Assembly (NCBI GenBank): GCA_017614315.1
Contig: JAGACA010000010.1
Span: 104,511-168,510, forward strand
DNA length: 64,000 nt
Direction of reading: 5' to 3'
Origin: Clostridia bacterium
GTDB taxonomy: Bacteria > Bacillota > Clostridia > Christensenellales > CAG-138
Part shown: piece by piece, positions 36,533 to 45,063 of the stretch
Layout of the letters: every line of letters begins with the position of its first letter
How positions within the stretch are numbered: the first letter of the stretch is position 1
The notes under the pieces: generated by a model
Told to the model about the DNA's origin: nothing
Seen by the model: the letters and a program-made list of their open reading frames with translations, nothing else
The model's database searches: none
Translations under genes and position numbers: made by a program

Positions 36533-37282
36533 ATGTCCGAAAAGCAGTACTTAGGCGGAATGTACTCTACCGGAGAGATCGCAAAGGAGTGCGGCGTTAC
36601 CGTGCGCACCGTGCAGTATTACGACGCGCGCGGGCTGTTGGAGCCGAGCGCCCTCACCGACGGCGGCAGACGTATGTATACGGATGACGACGTAAAAAAG
36701 CTGAGGTTCCTTACGTATCTGCGTTCTCTCGGCCTTTCGATAGACGATATCGGAAGGATCGTATCGGAGGACAATTCCGAAAAGGTGCTCGAAGCGCTTC
36801 TTGAAGAGCAGATCGGGGCTCTTTCGGCGGAGGTCGATGAGAAAAAGTCCAGGCTGAAGGAAGCCCGGGATTATCTTTCGGCGCTCAGATCGAAAGAGCT
36901 TTCAAAGCTCGGAGAAGCCGGGGACATAGCCGATTACATGAAAAACAAAAACAAATTAAAAAAGGTTTATGCGGTGATGATCGTTATGGCGGTCGTCATG
37001 GCCGTCATCGAATTCGGTTCCGTGATACTGTGGATAAAGACCGGTATATGGTGGCCGTTTGCGGTCGGTATGCCCGTCGTTATCGCGCTGAGCGTCGTTC
37101 TCTGCGTTTTCTATTACAGGAGCGTCAGATACGTCTGCCCCGAGTGTCATACGACGTTCAAGCCCGGAGTGAAAGAATTCATTTTCTCATCGCACACGCC
37201 GAAGACCAGAAAGCTCACCTGCCCCGAATGCGGTAAAAAAAGCTTCTGCATCGAGACCTATCGCGAGGAGGATAAAGCATGA
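36533..37282 (+). CDS. Membrane-tethered MerR-family regulator with C-terminal zinc ribbon
   Basis: 249 residues. MerR winged-helix domain (about 10-78; MYSTGEIAKECGVTVRTVQYYDARGLL), a dimerisation coiled coil (about 82-125), two membrane spans (about 145-168 and 173-195), and a C-terminal ribbon with CPEC (202-205) and CPEC (230-233). With two spans, both ends face the cytoplasm. Strong SD AAGGAGGTG. The promoter has the 19-bp MerR spacer with a dyad. Its stop overlaps the start of the YhfC-like gene (ATGA). MerR proteins normally are soluble. Here membrane tethering next to a putative intramembrane protease suggests control by release or by membrane signals (inference). Confidence 0.88.
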   Translation: MSEKQYLGGMYSTGEIAKECGVTVRTVQYYDARGLLEPSALTDGGRRMYTDDDVKKLRFLTYLRSLGLSIDDIGRIVSEDNSEKVLEALLEEQIGALSAEVDEKKSRLKEARDYLSALRSKELSKLGEAGDIADYMKNKNKLKKVYAVMIVMAVVMAVIEFGSVILWIKTGIWWPFAVGMPVVIALSVVLCVFYYRSVRYVCPECHTTFKPGVKEFIFSSHTPKTRKLTCPECGKKSFCIETYREEDKA

Positions 37283-38064
37283 GTCCCGCCGTTCCCTTTA
37301 CGACCTTACTGTCTTTGGGCGTCACCGCGCTCCTTGCCGCCGCTCTGCCGATGATCCTTCTTTTCGTATTCAAAAGGAAGGGCGCGGACGTTCTCCCCTT
37401 CTTTATCGGCTGCGCGGTGTTTTTCCTGTTCGCGCTGGTTATCGAGGGGCTGATCAATTTCGCTGTCAGCCGATCCCCCGCGTGGGATATCATATCGGGG
37501 AACATGATCCTTTACGGCGTTTTCGGCGGGCTGATGGCGGGCATATTCGAGGAGACAGGCAGGTTCATCGCGTTCAAGACAGTGCTTAAAAAGAAGCTCG
37601 GGAACGATATGAACGCCCTGATGTACGGCGCCGGTCACGGCGGCTGCGAAGCCGTGATGCTCGTGAGCGTGAGCTATTTGACCTACGCCGTGCTGATACT
37701 CTTGAACTGCTTCGGCGCGCTGTCAAAGATCGCTCCGGCGGATGCGGTGGATCAGCTCATGCCCATACTCGACTCTCTGACGCAGTCGAGCCCGTGGCTG
37801 ATACTCGCCGCCGTGCTCGAGCGCGCGTCGGCGATCGCGGCTCATATCGCGTTTTCGGTATTCGTCTGGTTCGGCGTCAAGGACAAAAAGAGGCTCATCC
37901 TCTTCCCCGCAGCAATACTCCTGCACGCGCTCTTCGATTTCGTCGCCGTGCTCGCCGCGAACTATTTCATGCTTCCCGTCCTCGCGACGGAGGGGATCGT
38001 TTTCGCGATGAGCGCGCTTTTGTGTCTCGGCGCGTACTTCGTCTATAAGAAGTGTCGCCGATGA
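37279..38064 (+). CDS. YhfC-family putative intramembrane metalloprotease
   Basis: 261 residues with about seven to eight membrane spans. Candidate active-site motifs: EETGR (91-95), GAGHGGCE (H120, E124), ER near 181 with H189, and H216/D220 in LLHALFDF. YhfC (PF10086) has been grouped with CAAX/CPBP proteases, PrsW and APH-1; PrsW cuts the anti-sigma factor RsiW at the membrane. The start codon overlaps the stop of the tethered MerR gene, so both are made together. Proteolysis of the MerR protein is an inference. Ends in a bidirectional terminator. Confidence 0.85.
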   Translation: MSPAVPFTTLLSLGVTALLAAALPMILLFVFKRKGADVLPFFIGCAVFFLFALVIEGLINFAVSRSPAWDIISGNMILYGVFGGLMAGIFEETGRFIAFKTVLKKKLGNDMNALMYGAGHGGCEAVMLVSVSYLTYAVLILLNCFGALSKIAPADAVDQLMPILDSLTQSSPWLILAAVLERASAIAAHIAFSVFVWFGVKDKKRLILFPAAILLHALFDFVAVLAANYFMLPVLATEGIVFAMSALLCLGAYFVYKKCRR

Positions 38065-38077
38065 TCCGATGAATCGG

Positions 38078-38105
38078 AAAGCCGGAGGCGGCGACCTCCG
38101 GCTTT
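38078..38105. terminator. Bidirectional terminator between yhfC-like gene and DUF4298 gene
   Basis: 11-bp stem AAAGCCGGAGG (38078-38088) / CCTCCGGCTTT (38095-38105), loop CGGCGA, T-rich after it on the plus strand. Confidence 0.8.
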
Positions 38106-38113
38106 TCTTTATA

Positions 38114-38413
38114 TTATTTGACCGTTTTGTCGAGCTCCGCGATCCTTTCGAGGAGATCGTACACGCCGTCTTCCGAAAGTACGCCGCGCTTCAGATCGTT
38201 TGGAATGAGCCCAGCCTCGTCGTCGGAGAAATCCTTTTTCCACAGCTCGCTTTCGTAATAAGCCGCAAGCTCTTTGATCTTCGGCTCCATCTTCTCATAC
38301 GCTTCGATCGACCTTTCGAGCCTTCTGACCGTTCTGCCGATCCTGTCGTAAAGCGCTTCGTTCCTTTCGATCCTCGCGATCTGCTCTGCGCGTTCTTTCT
38401 TTTCGTCGTTCAT
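38114..38413 (-). CDS. DUF4298 family protein
   Basis: 99 residues, helical and charged. It matches the DUF4298 pattern: R-I-x-x-x-E-x-L-Y-D...L...E...Y..M......L..YYESELWKKDFSDDEAG.IP.DLKRGVLSEDGVYDLLE. Function unknown. SD AAGGAG. Downstream of SEC-C and icd on the same strand, but separated from them by a terminator. Confidence 0.85.
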   Translation of the reverse strand: MNDEKKERAEQIARIERNEALYDRIGRTVRRLERSIEAYEKMEPKIKELAAYYESELWKKDFSDDEAGLIPNDLKRGVLSEDGVYDLLERIAELDKTVK

Positions 38414-38426
38414 GCCGTCTCTCCTT

Positions 38427-38461
38427 AAAAAAGCCGGGGGGCGTCTTGCGATGATCCCGGC
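38427..38461 (-). terminator. Terminator of icd-secC
   Basis: GCCGGG (38433-38438) / CCCGGC (38456-38461), with a run of six T on the minus strand (38427-38432). The stem is short and the loop long (17 nt), so of moderate strength. Confidence 0.6.
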
Positions 38462-38499
38462 TCATGTCCACTTTATGACCGCTTCATGATACGGTCAGT

Positions 38500-39009
38500 T
38501 CATTCGGCCGCTCTGCCGCAGCATTTTTTGTATTTTTTGCCGCTTCCGCAGGGACAAGGATCGTTAGGTCCGACCTTCTTTTCGGCGACGAATATCTTGG
38601 AGGCCTTCCACTCCTTATAGATATTCGCCCTGATCTCCTCGGGCAGCACGTCCTCCCATTCGGGAAGCTCGTAAAGCCAGGGAGCCTTCGCCTCGTACAT
38701 GTTGAAGAGGAGCTTTTCGAAATCGATATCGAGGGTGATCTCGGTGTCGTGATCGACGTCCTCTATCACGATCGGCGTCCTGAGGCTCGAATCGATACCG
38801 TCGAGAAAGCCGATGAAGTGGGTCTTTTCCCATCCGAAACCCTCGGCGAGGGTATCGAAGGAACCGAACCAGGTCGTCTCGTGATCCTTGAGAAGAAGGG
38901 CGTAAAGATCCTTTTCCTTCTCGAAGTAGTCGTTCCAGAACTGTTCCCTGTCCTTGTCAGAGCGCGAGGGATCCTGCGCCAGATCAAGCCATTCCTGATA
39001 TAAGCTCAT
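38500..39009 (-). CDS. SEC-C motif protein
   Basis: 169 residues. The C-terminus is a SEC-C zinc motif ([19 protein letters not shown]), as at the end of SecA, where it binds SecB and ribosomes. The N-terminal 120 residues are acidic and helical, with no known enzyme domain. Stand-alone SEC-C proteins are common and poorly understood. SD CGGAGG. It follows icd by 15 nt and so is probably in its operon. Confidence 0.85.
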   Translation of the reverse strand: MSLYQEWLDLAQDPSRSDKDREQFWNDYFEKEKDLYALLLKDHETTWFGSFDTLAEGFGWEKTHFIGFLDGIDSSLRTPIVIEDVDHDTEITLDIDFEKLLFNMYEAKAPWLYELPEWEDVLPEEIRANIYKEWKASKIFVAEKKVGPNDPCPCGSGKKYKKCCGRAAE

Positions 39010-39024
39010 CGGTTTCCTCCGTGA

Positions 39025-40239
39025 TCACGCAAGGAGCTTTTCGAGATTTTCTTTGATGCAGAGGATGAAGCCCTCGGTGGTCTCGATCTTCTTGTCGTCC
39101 ATATCGGCGAGGAGTGCGAGATCCTTCGTCATATGGCCGGAAGCGATGGTCTCGAGTGAAGCCTTCTCGAGCATGTCCGCGAAGTGCATGAGCTCGGGCA
39201 GACCGTCGAGCTCGCCCCTCTTCCTCAGCGCGCCGGACCATGCGAAAATGGTCGCCATGGAGTTGGTCGAGGTGGTCTCGCCCTCAAGGTGCTTGTAGTA
39301 GTGCTTGGTAACGGTGCCGTGAGCGGCTTCGTACTCGTAATTGCCGTCGGGCGAAACGAGCACGGAGGTCATCATGGCGAGGGAACCGAAGGCGGTGGCG
39401 ACCATGTCGCTCATAACGTCGCCGTCATAGTTCTTGAGAGCCCAGATGAAGCCGCCGTTCGAGCGGATGACGCGCGCTACGGCGTCGTCGATAAGGGTGT
39501 AGAAATAGGTGATGCCGAGCTCTTCGAAGCGGGCCTTGTATTCCGTGTCGAATATCTTCTGGAAGATATCCTTGAAGGTGTGGTCGTACTTCTTGGAGAT
39601 GGTATCCTTTGTGGAGAACCAGAGATCCTGCTTGGTGGCGATGGCGTAATTGAAGCAGGAGCGGGCGAAGCTCTCGATGGAGTCGTCCTTGTTGTACATT
39701 CCCATCAGCACGCCGGGGGTCTTGAAATCGAATACGGTCTCGTCGCAGAGGACGTTGCCCTCGGCGTCGGTGAACCTGATCTCGGCCTTGCCGGGGCAGG
39801 GTACGCGGAACTCGGTGTCCTTGTAGATATCGCCGTAAGCATGACGGGCGATGGTGATGGGCTTATTCCACGAACGTACGGAGGGCTTCAGACAGTCCAT
39901 CGTGATGGGAGCGCGGAAGACCGTTCCGTCGAGAATGGCGCGGATGGTGCCGTTCGGAGACTTGTACATCCTCTTCAAATTGTACTCGGTCATGCGCTGG
40001 GCGTTCGGGGTGATGGTGGCGCACTTGACGCCTACGCCGTATTTCTTGCATGCGTTGGCGGCGTCGACGGTGATCTGGTCGTCGGTCTCATCCCTCTTGA
40101 CGAGGCCGAGATCGTAATACTCGGTCTTCAGGTCGACGAAGGGGAGAATGAGGTGCTCTTTGAGCATCGACCAGATGATACGGGTCATTTCATCGCCGTC
40201 CATCTCAACAAGGGGGGTCTTCATTTGGATCTTTGCCAT
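39025..40239 (-). CDS. icd: NADP-dependent isocitrate dehydrogenase, eukaryotic-like type
   Basis: 404 residues. Converts isocitrate to 2-oxoglutarate, giving NADPH and the carbon frame for glutamate. It is the eukaryotic-type homodimeric form: KIQMKTPLVEMDGDEMTRIIW, KCATITPNAQRM, KSPNGTIRAILDGTVFRAPI, DDAVARVIRSNGGFIWALKNYDGDVMSD with metal-binding Asp residues, and EAAHGTVTKHY. Many Clostridia carry this form. SD AAGGAG 10 nt before the ATG. First gene of icd-secC. Confidence 0.95.
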   Translation of the reverse strand: MAKIQMKTPLVEMDGDEMTRIIWSMLKEHLILPFVDLKTEYYDLGLVKRDETDDQITVDAANACKKYGVGVKCATITPNAQRMTEYNLKRMYKSPNGTIRAILDGTVFRAPITMDCLKPSVRSWNKPITIARHAYGDIYKDTEFRVPCPGKAEIRFTDAEGNVLCDETVFDFKTPGVLMGMYNKDDSIESFARSCFNYAIATKQDLWFSTKDTISKKYDHTFKDIFQKIFDTEYKARFEELGITYFYTLIDDAVARVIRSNGGFIWALKNYDGDVMSDMVATAFGSLAMMTSVLVSPDGNYEYEAAHGTVTKHYYKHLEGETTSTNSMATIFAWSGALRKRGELDGLPELMHFADMLEKASLETIASGHMTKDLALLADMDDKKIETTEGFILCIKENLEKLLA

Positions 40240-40285
40240 GGTAATGAGTTCTCCTTATATCAATTGAATTTTGATCGCGAAATGA

Positions 40286-40753
40286 TTATTCCTCAACGGG
40301 AAGCTCGCTCGTGCAGTGGGGGCACCTGGTGGCGTCGTCGGCGATCTCCTGCTTGCAGAAGGGGCAGACGCGCGCGGGCTTTGCGGGGGCTTCCTCTTCC
40401 TTCTTCGACGCGGCTTCCTTTGCCTTGTTGATAGCTTTGACAACGAAGAAGAGGACGAGCGCGATGAGAATGAAGTTGATTATGAAGCCGATAAGCTTGC
40501 CGTAGCCGAGCACGCTTGCGCCGGCCTCGATGGCCTGGGAAGCGGTCATGCCCTCAACGTAATCCGCGGAGCCTTTGAGGAGTATGTACTTCTCGTTGAG
40601 GTCCCCGGTATTGAAGATAAGGCCGATAAGGGGCATAAAGATATCGTTGACGAGCGACGTGACGATGGCGCCGAACGCGCCGCCGATGATAACGCCGATA
40701 GCCATGTCGACGACGTTGCCCTTCAACGCGAACTTTTTGAACTCTTTGAACAT
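40286..40753 (-). CDS. mscL: Large-conductance mechanosensitive channel with C-terminal zinc ribbon
   Basis: 155 residues from the ATG at 40751-40753 (SD GGAGG). It opens under membrane tension to relieve osmotic downshock. N-terminal KEFKKFALKGNVVDMAIGVIIGGAFGAIVTSLVNDIFMPLIG is the classic TM1 with the gate glycines; TM2 is about 88-108. The usual amphipathic tail (KAINKAKEAASKKEEE) is followed by a zinc ribbon, CPFC...CPHC (about 129-146), an extension seen in a subset of MscL proteins. Strong promoter upstream. Confidence 0.95.
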   Translation of the reverse strand: MFKEFKKFALKGNVVDMAIGVIIGGAFGAIVTSLVNDIFMPLIGLIFNTGDLNEKYILLKGSADYVEGMTASQAIEAGASVLGYGKLIGFIINFILIALVLFFVVKAINKAKEAASKKEEEAPAKPARVCPFCKQEIADDATRCPHCTSELPVEE

Positions 40754-40781
40754 AAAATCACCTCCAACAGTAGTTAGATAT

Positions 40782-40810
40782 ATTATAAACCAGTAAACCG
40801 CCCTTTTCAA
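40782..40810 (-). promoter_or_regulatory. mscL promoter
   Basis: Minus strand: TTGAAA (40805-40810), 17 bp, TATAAT (40782-40787). Confidence 0.75.
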
Positions 40811-40847
40811 TAGCGCAGAATAATATAAACTGTTCGGAGGTATCTTG

Positions 40848-40991
40848 TCAGAAAACCGTGAGAACGGCAATGAGCGCTGAAACGGCCGCCATAAGTCCCG
40901 CGAAAACGGCGGACGAAATACGGCCGCTCCTTAAAGAATGGATGAGATAAAGAACGTCGTATACGAAACAGAAGACAGCGAATAGAAGCAT
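40848..40991 (-). CDS. Very small membrane protein at the end of the ger operon (GerD-subunit-like)
   Basis: 47 residues, reading MLLFAVFCFVYDVLYLIHSL, RSGRISSAVFAGLMAAVSAL, IAVLTVF, with SD GGTGAGG before the ATG at 40989-40991, 13 nt after the germinant receptor C gene. Two hydrophobic helices are joined by a short RSGRIS turn. In Bacillus several germinant receptor operons carry a similar two-span small D subunit that tunes the receptor. That parallel is by position and shape only, since no sequence comparison could be run. Confidence 0.6.
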   Translation of the reverse strand: MLLFAVFCFVYDVLYLIHSLRSGRISSAVFAGLMAAVSALIAVLTVF

Positions 40992-41004
40992 GTTTCCTCA
41001 CCTG

Positions 41005-42213
41005 TTACTGCATATCCTCGCCGATGTATTTGTCGGCGTTTTTTACGGCGACGTAAAAGGCCGGGAGAAAATCGCGGTAGCGTTCCTTCCATAAGAAGGC
41101 GTTCCATCCCGCTGCGGTCGAAAAGAGCTTGACCGCCTCCGTACCGAAGCGCATGGCGTCGCTGTCGGCGCCGCGGCATTTCATAAAAACATTCAGCATA
41201 TCTTCCGCGAGGATGCCCGGGAGCTCGCCCGTGAGCCATGCGTCTATCTCGCTGTCGGGAACGTCCGCGTCCTTGCCGTGAACGGCGGCAGTTAAGGTTA
41301 TTCTCGCAGAGCCAGAGAGGTCGTTTCCGACGGCGAGCCTGCTCTTTTCAAGCGACAGGAGCACCGAGACCGTTCCGCCCGTATCCTTATACGGGAAGGT
41401 GACGACGCCCGTTTTGAACGCGCCTGTGACCATGTTGAGCAGCATCGTTTCATACCTTGTCAGCGTGCCGGTCATCCTGAAGCCGGAGAACACAGCTGCG
41501 CCGACAATCATCGATTTCAGCCCGCCCGCGCGGTCGCCGATCTCAACTTCGGCAAGCGGGTTTTTTCCGTCGCTTTCGGACTTTTTCTGACCGGTATCGG
41601 TTATAATGCCGTCATCGTAAACGCCGTATGCCGCGCAGTAATCGAAACGCCCGTCCGAGCATGCCTCGAGGAGCCTCGATACGCTCATCACCGTGACCAT
41701 GCCCGTCTTCTTTTCATCGAGCATCAGCGCGGAAAGAAGCTTCGATATGTTCGCGTCGTTGTTCGAGTACATTCCTCCGATGAATTCCGACGCGCTCCCT
41801 TCGGACACTATCATGACGGCCGAGGTGCGTATCTTCAAGGCGTCGAACGAGGTGGATATGAGCTCCTCCGCGCCGCCCGCCTCGGCTGTCTCGCGGCTGA
41901 AGATCAGGAAATTCGTTCTGCTGAAATCAAGTGAATACGGGACGTTTCCCTCCATCTCGTTTATCGCCTCGAAGATCCCGTCGCCCTCTGCGGCGAGTGC
42001 GATCGCCCCGCCCTCCGCGTCGGTGTTCTGCTCCGAAAGCGGCCTTTGCAGGGCGAAAGTGTAATAGAACCTTTTCTCCCTCCCACGGTCTATGCCTATC
42101 GTTATAACGAAACCGCATTCGTCGAGCGGCACGGGATCGAGGCACGCCGATAGGGGCATTATCGAAGCGAAGACCGTTATCGCCGCGAAAAGGCGCATGA
42201 GCTTTGTTTTCAT
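41005..42213 (-). CDS. gerAC: Spore germinant receptor subunit C (lipoprotein)
   Basis: 402 residues from the ATG at 42211-42213, with AGGAGG 8 nt upstream. Lipoprotein signal ending MPLSAC. The body matches Ger(x)C: GFVITIGIDRG, SRTNFLIFSRETAE, SKLLSALMLDEKKTGM and the C-terminal WNAFLWKERYRDFLPAFYVAV. The C subunit lies on the outer face of the spore inner membrane as part of the nutrient receptor. The start overlaps the end of the B gene (ATGA). The germinant cannot be told from sequence. Confidence 0.88.
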   Translation of the reverse strand: MKTKLMRLFAAITVFASIMPLSACLDPVPLDECGFVITIGIDRGREKRFYYTFALQRPLSEQNTDAEGGAIALAAEGDGIFEAINEMEGNVPYSLDFSRTNFLIFSRETAEAGGAEELISTSFDALKIRTSAVMIVSEGSASEFIGGMYSNNDANISKLLSALMLDEKKTGMVTVMSVSRLLEACSDGRFDYCAAYGVYDDGIITDTGQKKSESDGKNPLAEVEIGDRAGGLKSMIVGAAVFSGFRMTGTLTRYETMLLNMVTGAFKTGVVTFPYKDTGGTVSVLLSLEKSRLAVGNDLSGSARITLTAAVHGKDADVPDSEIDAWLTGELPGILAEDMLNVFMKCRGADSDAMRFGTEAVKLFSTAAGWNAFLWKERYRDFLPAFYVAVKNADKYIGEDMQ

Positions 42214-43298
42214 GAGGGTATCCTCCTTCCCTTTCTTATGCTTCCGACTGCCGCCGCAAGCAGTATCGGCACAGCCGCAAAAAGTGCGCCGAACCTCGAA
42301 AAGAAGCTTTCGGCGAAGGAGACGGCGGCGTATTTTTCCGAGAACTCCGCAGTCGCAAAGCAGAATACCGCCGCGGATAACGTGAAAACAGCGGGCGTAA
42401 CGTCCCGGGCGGAAAACGATACGGTAAGCAACAGCGACGCCGAATAGACGAGATACGCGCAGGATATGACGCATCCCGTCAGCCACATCATTATGAAAAG
42501 CTTGTCGAGCCTTAAAGCGTAGCTCTGTCTGAGGCTCAAAAAGTTGATCCTGTAAAGCGGCATCGAAAGCCCCGAGAGTATCCCATACGGATATACGAGG
42601 CCGAGCGCGAGCTGCGTGAAGCATATGAGCACGGCGGATAAAGCCGCGGCCGCGGCAGCTGTTTTAAGCACGTTTCTCTTGCCGCCGAGCCCCTTTTCAT
42701 TCGTTAAAAGCGCGGCGAGAGGCGGAAGCGCGAACGCCGTTCCCGACAGCGTCTTTCCTGCCGTGTCGGCGTTTACGGACGGAAGCGGGTAAAGTCTGCT
42801 GACCTCGAATTCCGGAGCGGCCGACGCTGCGGCGATCAGCACCGAAACGAATATGAGCCCCGAAAAAACAAGCGCGAGACGGCCGATGCTCTCGAAACCC
42901 TTCCACGCGATCAGCACAGTTACGGGCATTATGTAGAGGAGTATCCTAGCATAAGGCACACCGTCGAATACGAGTCTCGCGAGCACCTCGAGGAAGCCCG
43001 TCATGGGCTTTGCCGCCGCCCTGACGAAGCCTACCGAAACGACCGCCGCGGCGACAGCGCCTCCCGCCTTGCCGAAGGCGTCCGCGAACAGCCCGGCAAG
43101 GCCTCCTTCCGATACAGCTGCCGCCGGCAGAAGAATAAGGAGCGATATCATCACCGCGAGCGGAAGAGCGGCGTATGACGCGTTCCCGTTCGCGTACATC
43201 GTTTTGGAATCGATCGAAAACACTTCCGACGAAAAAACCGCGAGCGCCGCAAGCGACGTCCCGGCAGCAAAGCCTATCCTGCCCTGTTTGAGCTTCAT
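42210..43298 (-). CDS. gerAB: Spore germinant receptor subunit B (permease-like)
   Basis: 362 residues with about ten membrane spans; APC-superfamily fold as for Ger(x)B, the likely germinant-binding subunit. Seen: start MKLKQGRIGFAAGTSLAALAVF, a run of hydrophobic segments, PLPSVNADTAGKTLSGTAF in the middle and RQSYALRLDKLFIMMWLTG near span 8. The ATG at 43296-43298 overlaps the stop of the A gene. Low sequence conservation is normal in this subunit; context makes the call firm. Confidence 0.85.
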   Translation of the reverse strand: MKLKQGRIGFAAGTSLAALAVFSSEVFSIDSKTMYANGNASYAALPLAVMISLLILLPAAAVSEGGLAGLFADAFGKAGGAVAAAVVSVGFVRAAAKPMTGFLEVLARLVFDGVPYARILLYIMPVTVLIAWKGFESIGRLALVFSGLIFVSVLIAAASAAPEFEVSRLYPLPSVNADTAGKTLSGTAFALPPLAALLTNEKGLGGKRNVLKTAAAAAALSAVLICFTQLALGLVYPYGILSGLSMPLYRINFLSLRQSYALRLDKLFIMMWLTGCVISCAYLVYSASLLLTVSFSARDVTPAVFTLSAAVFCFATAEFSEKYAAVSFAESFFSRFGALFAAVPILLAAAVGSIRKGRRIPS

Positions 43299-44884
43299 TC
43301 TTCTTCCTCCAGTCTTCCGTCGAACGACGTGTTCGTCACGTCGTCCGGCCTCTCGTGCATGCCGATATCGCCCCGGAATATCAGAGGCCGTTTTCTCGCT
43401 GCCCGCGGAGCGAACGGCGCGAGATACGGCACTCCGAAGCTCTTTAAGCCCGCCATGTGGCAGGCCGCGGCTATCACCGCGGCGGAAAGCCCGAGAAGCC
43501 CTCCCATCCACGCGGCTATAACTGCGAATATCCTGAAATACGACGCGGCAAGCTGTGTCTGATAGTCCGGAATACAGAAATTCCCAAGTCCCGACGCGGC
43601 GACGATGATGAGCACGACGGGACTTGCGAGGTGAGCCGTCACCGCCGCCTGTCCCATAACGAGGCCGCCTATTATGCCGATCGCCTGACCTATGTTTCCC
43701 GGCACTCTCTGTCCCGCCTCGCGGATGAGCTGAAATATGAAAAGGAGGAGCAGCATCTCGACGCCTATCGGCTCGAACACCATCATGCGCGACGCCATGA
43801 CCGTCGAGAGCACCTCTGTCGAGAGTATCCCGTGGTGATACAGCGTGAGAGAAAGGAAGTAGCCCGGAAGGAGCACCGACGCCGCGGCGCCGGCGTACCT
43901 TACGAGCCTGAGCATCGTTCCGAGTGGCTTCCTGAGGTACACGTCCTCGGGGCTGTTCATCAGTGAGAAGAATGTGACGGGCATTATGAGCGCGAACGGG
44001 CTTCCCTCGACGAGTATGCATACGCAGCCCTGCATTACGCGTGACGCCGCTCTGTCCGGTCTTTCGGTGGAGAGTATCTGCGGGAGGGGCGAATCCCGAT
44101 CGTCCTCTATCATCTGCCCGAGCATGCCGCTCGTGAGTATGCTCCCCGTTCTTATCCTGCCGAGTCTTCTTTTGATCTCGGTCAGGAGCGCTTCGTTAGT
44201 GACGCCTTCGCGATAGACTATCGCGAGCCGCGTGTTCCCTCCGCCGCCGGTAAGGCCGGTCTCTGCGACAAGATCCTTTTCGTGTATCAGTCTCCTCATC
44301 AGCGTAATATTCGTCCGAAGGCTTTCGGTGAAGCTCTCCTTCGGGCCGCTCACGACCTTTTCGTTTTCCGCGGAGCCAATCGCACGCTTCTCGAAGCCGT
44401 GCGTCTCGAGTATCGCCGCCTCGCTCTCGCCGTCCAAAAAGAGCGCGGTCATACCGTCCATAACGGCGAGGAATACCTCGTTCAAGGAGCTTACACGACG
44501 CGTTTCGCCGATCCTTATCGTGTTTTCGAGTAGCCCCTTGAGGGTGATCCTTTCCCCTTCGAAAGTCATCAGCGGACGGAGTATGAAGTCGTTTACCTTC
44601 GTGTCGTCCGCCATACCGTTCATATAGACGGCGAGCGACGCGCGTCTCTTCCCCGTCAGGAAGCGGCGGAGGACGACGTCCCCGTTCTTCCCGCGGTTGA
44701 ATTCCTTTGAAAAAAGCTCGTACGCTTCGCAGACCGATCGCGGGAAAGGCGGTTCTTTTTCGTCTTTCGCCCGTCCGTCCCGCCACGCGCCGAAGGGATC
44801 GGGCGTACCTTTCTCTTTTTCGTAAAGCTCGAAACTCCTTTTTTCCTTGTCGAAGCCGACGATATCCGTTAATCTCATAAACAA
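43295..44884 (-). CDS. gerAA: Spore germinant receptor subunit A
   Basis: 529 residues from a TTG at 44884 (GGGAG 10 nt upstream), or 527 from the ATG at 44878, where the SD would be too distant. N-terminal cytoplasmic domain (to about 300) with LRTNITLMRRLIHEKDLV and YREGVTNEALLTEIKRRL, then TERPDRAASRVMQGCVCILVEGSPFALIMPVTF leading into the membrane domain, with GGLVMGQAAVTAHLASPVVLIIVAASGLGNFCIPDY. Recent work showed GerAA-type proteins form ion channels opened by germinants. It is the first gene of gerA-B-C plus a tiny fourth gene. I found no clear sigma-G promoter upstream. Confidence 0.92.
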   Translation of the reverse strand: MFMRLTDIVGFDKEKRSFELYEKEKGTPDPFGAWRDGRAKDEKEPPFPRSVCEAYELFSKEFNRGKNGDVVLRRFLTGKRRASLAVYMNGMADDTKVNDFILRPLMTFEGERITLKGLLENTIRIGETRRVSSLNEVFLAVMDGMTALFLDGESEAAILETHGFEKRAIGSAENEKVVSGPKESFTESLRTNITLMRRLIHEKDLVAETGLTGGGGNTRLAIVYREGVTNEALLTEIKRRLGRIRTGSILTSGMLGQMIEDDRDSPLPQILSTERPDRAASRVMQGCVCILVEGSPFALIMPVTFFSLMNSPEDVYLRKPLGTMLRLVRYAGAAASVLLPGYFLSLTLYHHGILSTEVLSTVMASRMMVFEPIGVEMLLLLFIFQLIREAGQRVPGNIGQAIGIIGGLVMGQAAVTAHLASPVVLIIVAASGLGNFCIPDYQTQLAASYFRIFAVIAAWMGGLLGLSAAVIAAACHMAGLKSFGVPYLAPFAPRAARKRPLIFRGDIGMHERPDDVTNTSFDGRLEEEE

Positions 44885-44978
44885 TGCTTTATCGCTCCCG
44901 CTTTTTTGTTTAGTCTTTCCCGCAATGGGAGCAAAAAGCCGTCTTTCGAAAAAATTTTAATATATTTGGTTAATATAC

Positions 44979-45007
44979 TGTATTTACGGACGCTTTTCCA
45001 TTATAAT
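44979..45007 (+). promoter_or_regulatory. Probable iorAB promoter
   Basis: TGTATT (44979-44984), 17 bp, TATAAT (45002-45007). Weak -35, perfect -10. Confidence 0.5.
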
Positions 45008-45025
45008 TAAGGAAGACAAAAAGCA

Positions 45026-45041
45026 GTTACGGTTTCGTAAC
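45026..45041 (+). promoter_or_regulatory. Inverted repeat in the iorA leader
   Basis: GTTACG (45026-45031), loop GTTT, CGTAAC (45036-45041), just downstream of the expected transcription start and upstream of AAGGAGG. Could be an operator or a 5' stabilising hairpin. Confidence 0.45.
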
Positions 45042-45063
45042 GGTTTTAAGGAGGTAAAAGGTT

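Noticed and set aside
39184..40431. 415-codon plus-strand frame opposite icd
   Set aside because: Val/Gly-rich antisense of a well-defined isocitrate dehydrogenase.
40807..41001. 64-codon frame overlapping the small ger-operon gene
   Set aside because: It is in another frame, Arg-rich and lacks an SD; the 47-codon hydrophobic frame with an SD is preferred.
44885..45063. Sigma-G promoter for the ger operon
   Set aside because: No GHATR-17/18-CATWMTA match was found in the minus-strand upstream region.
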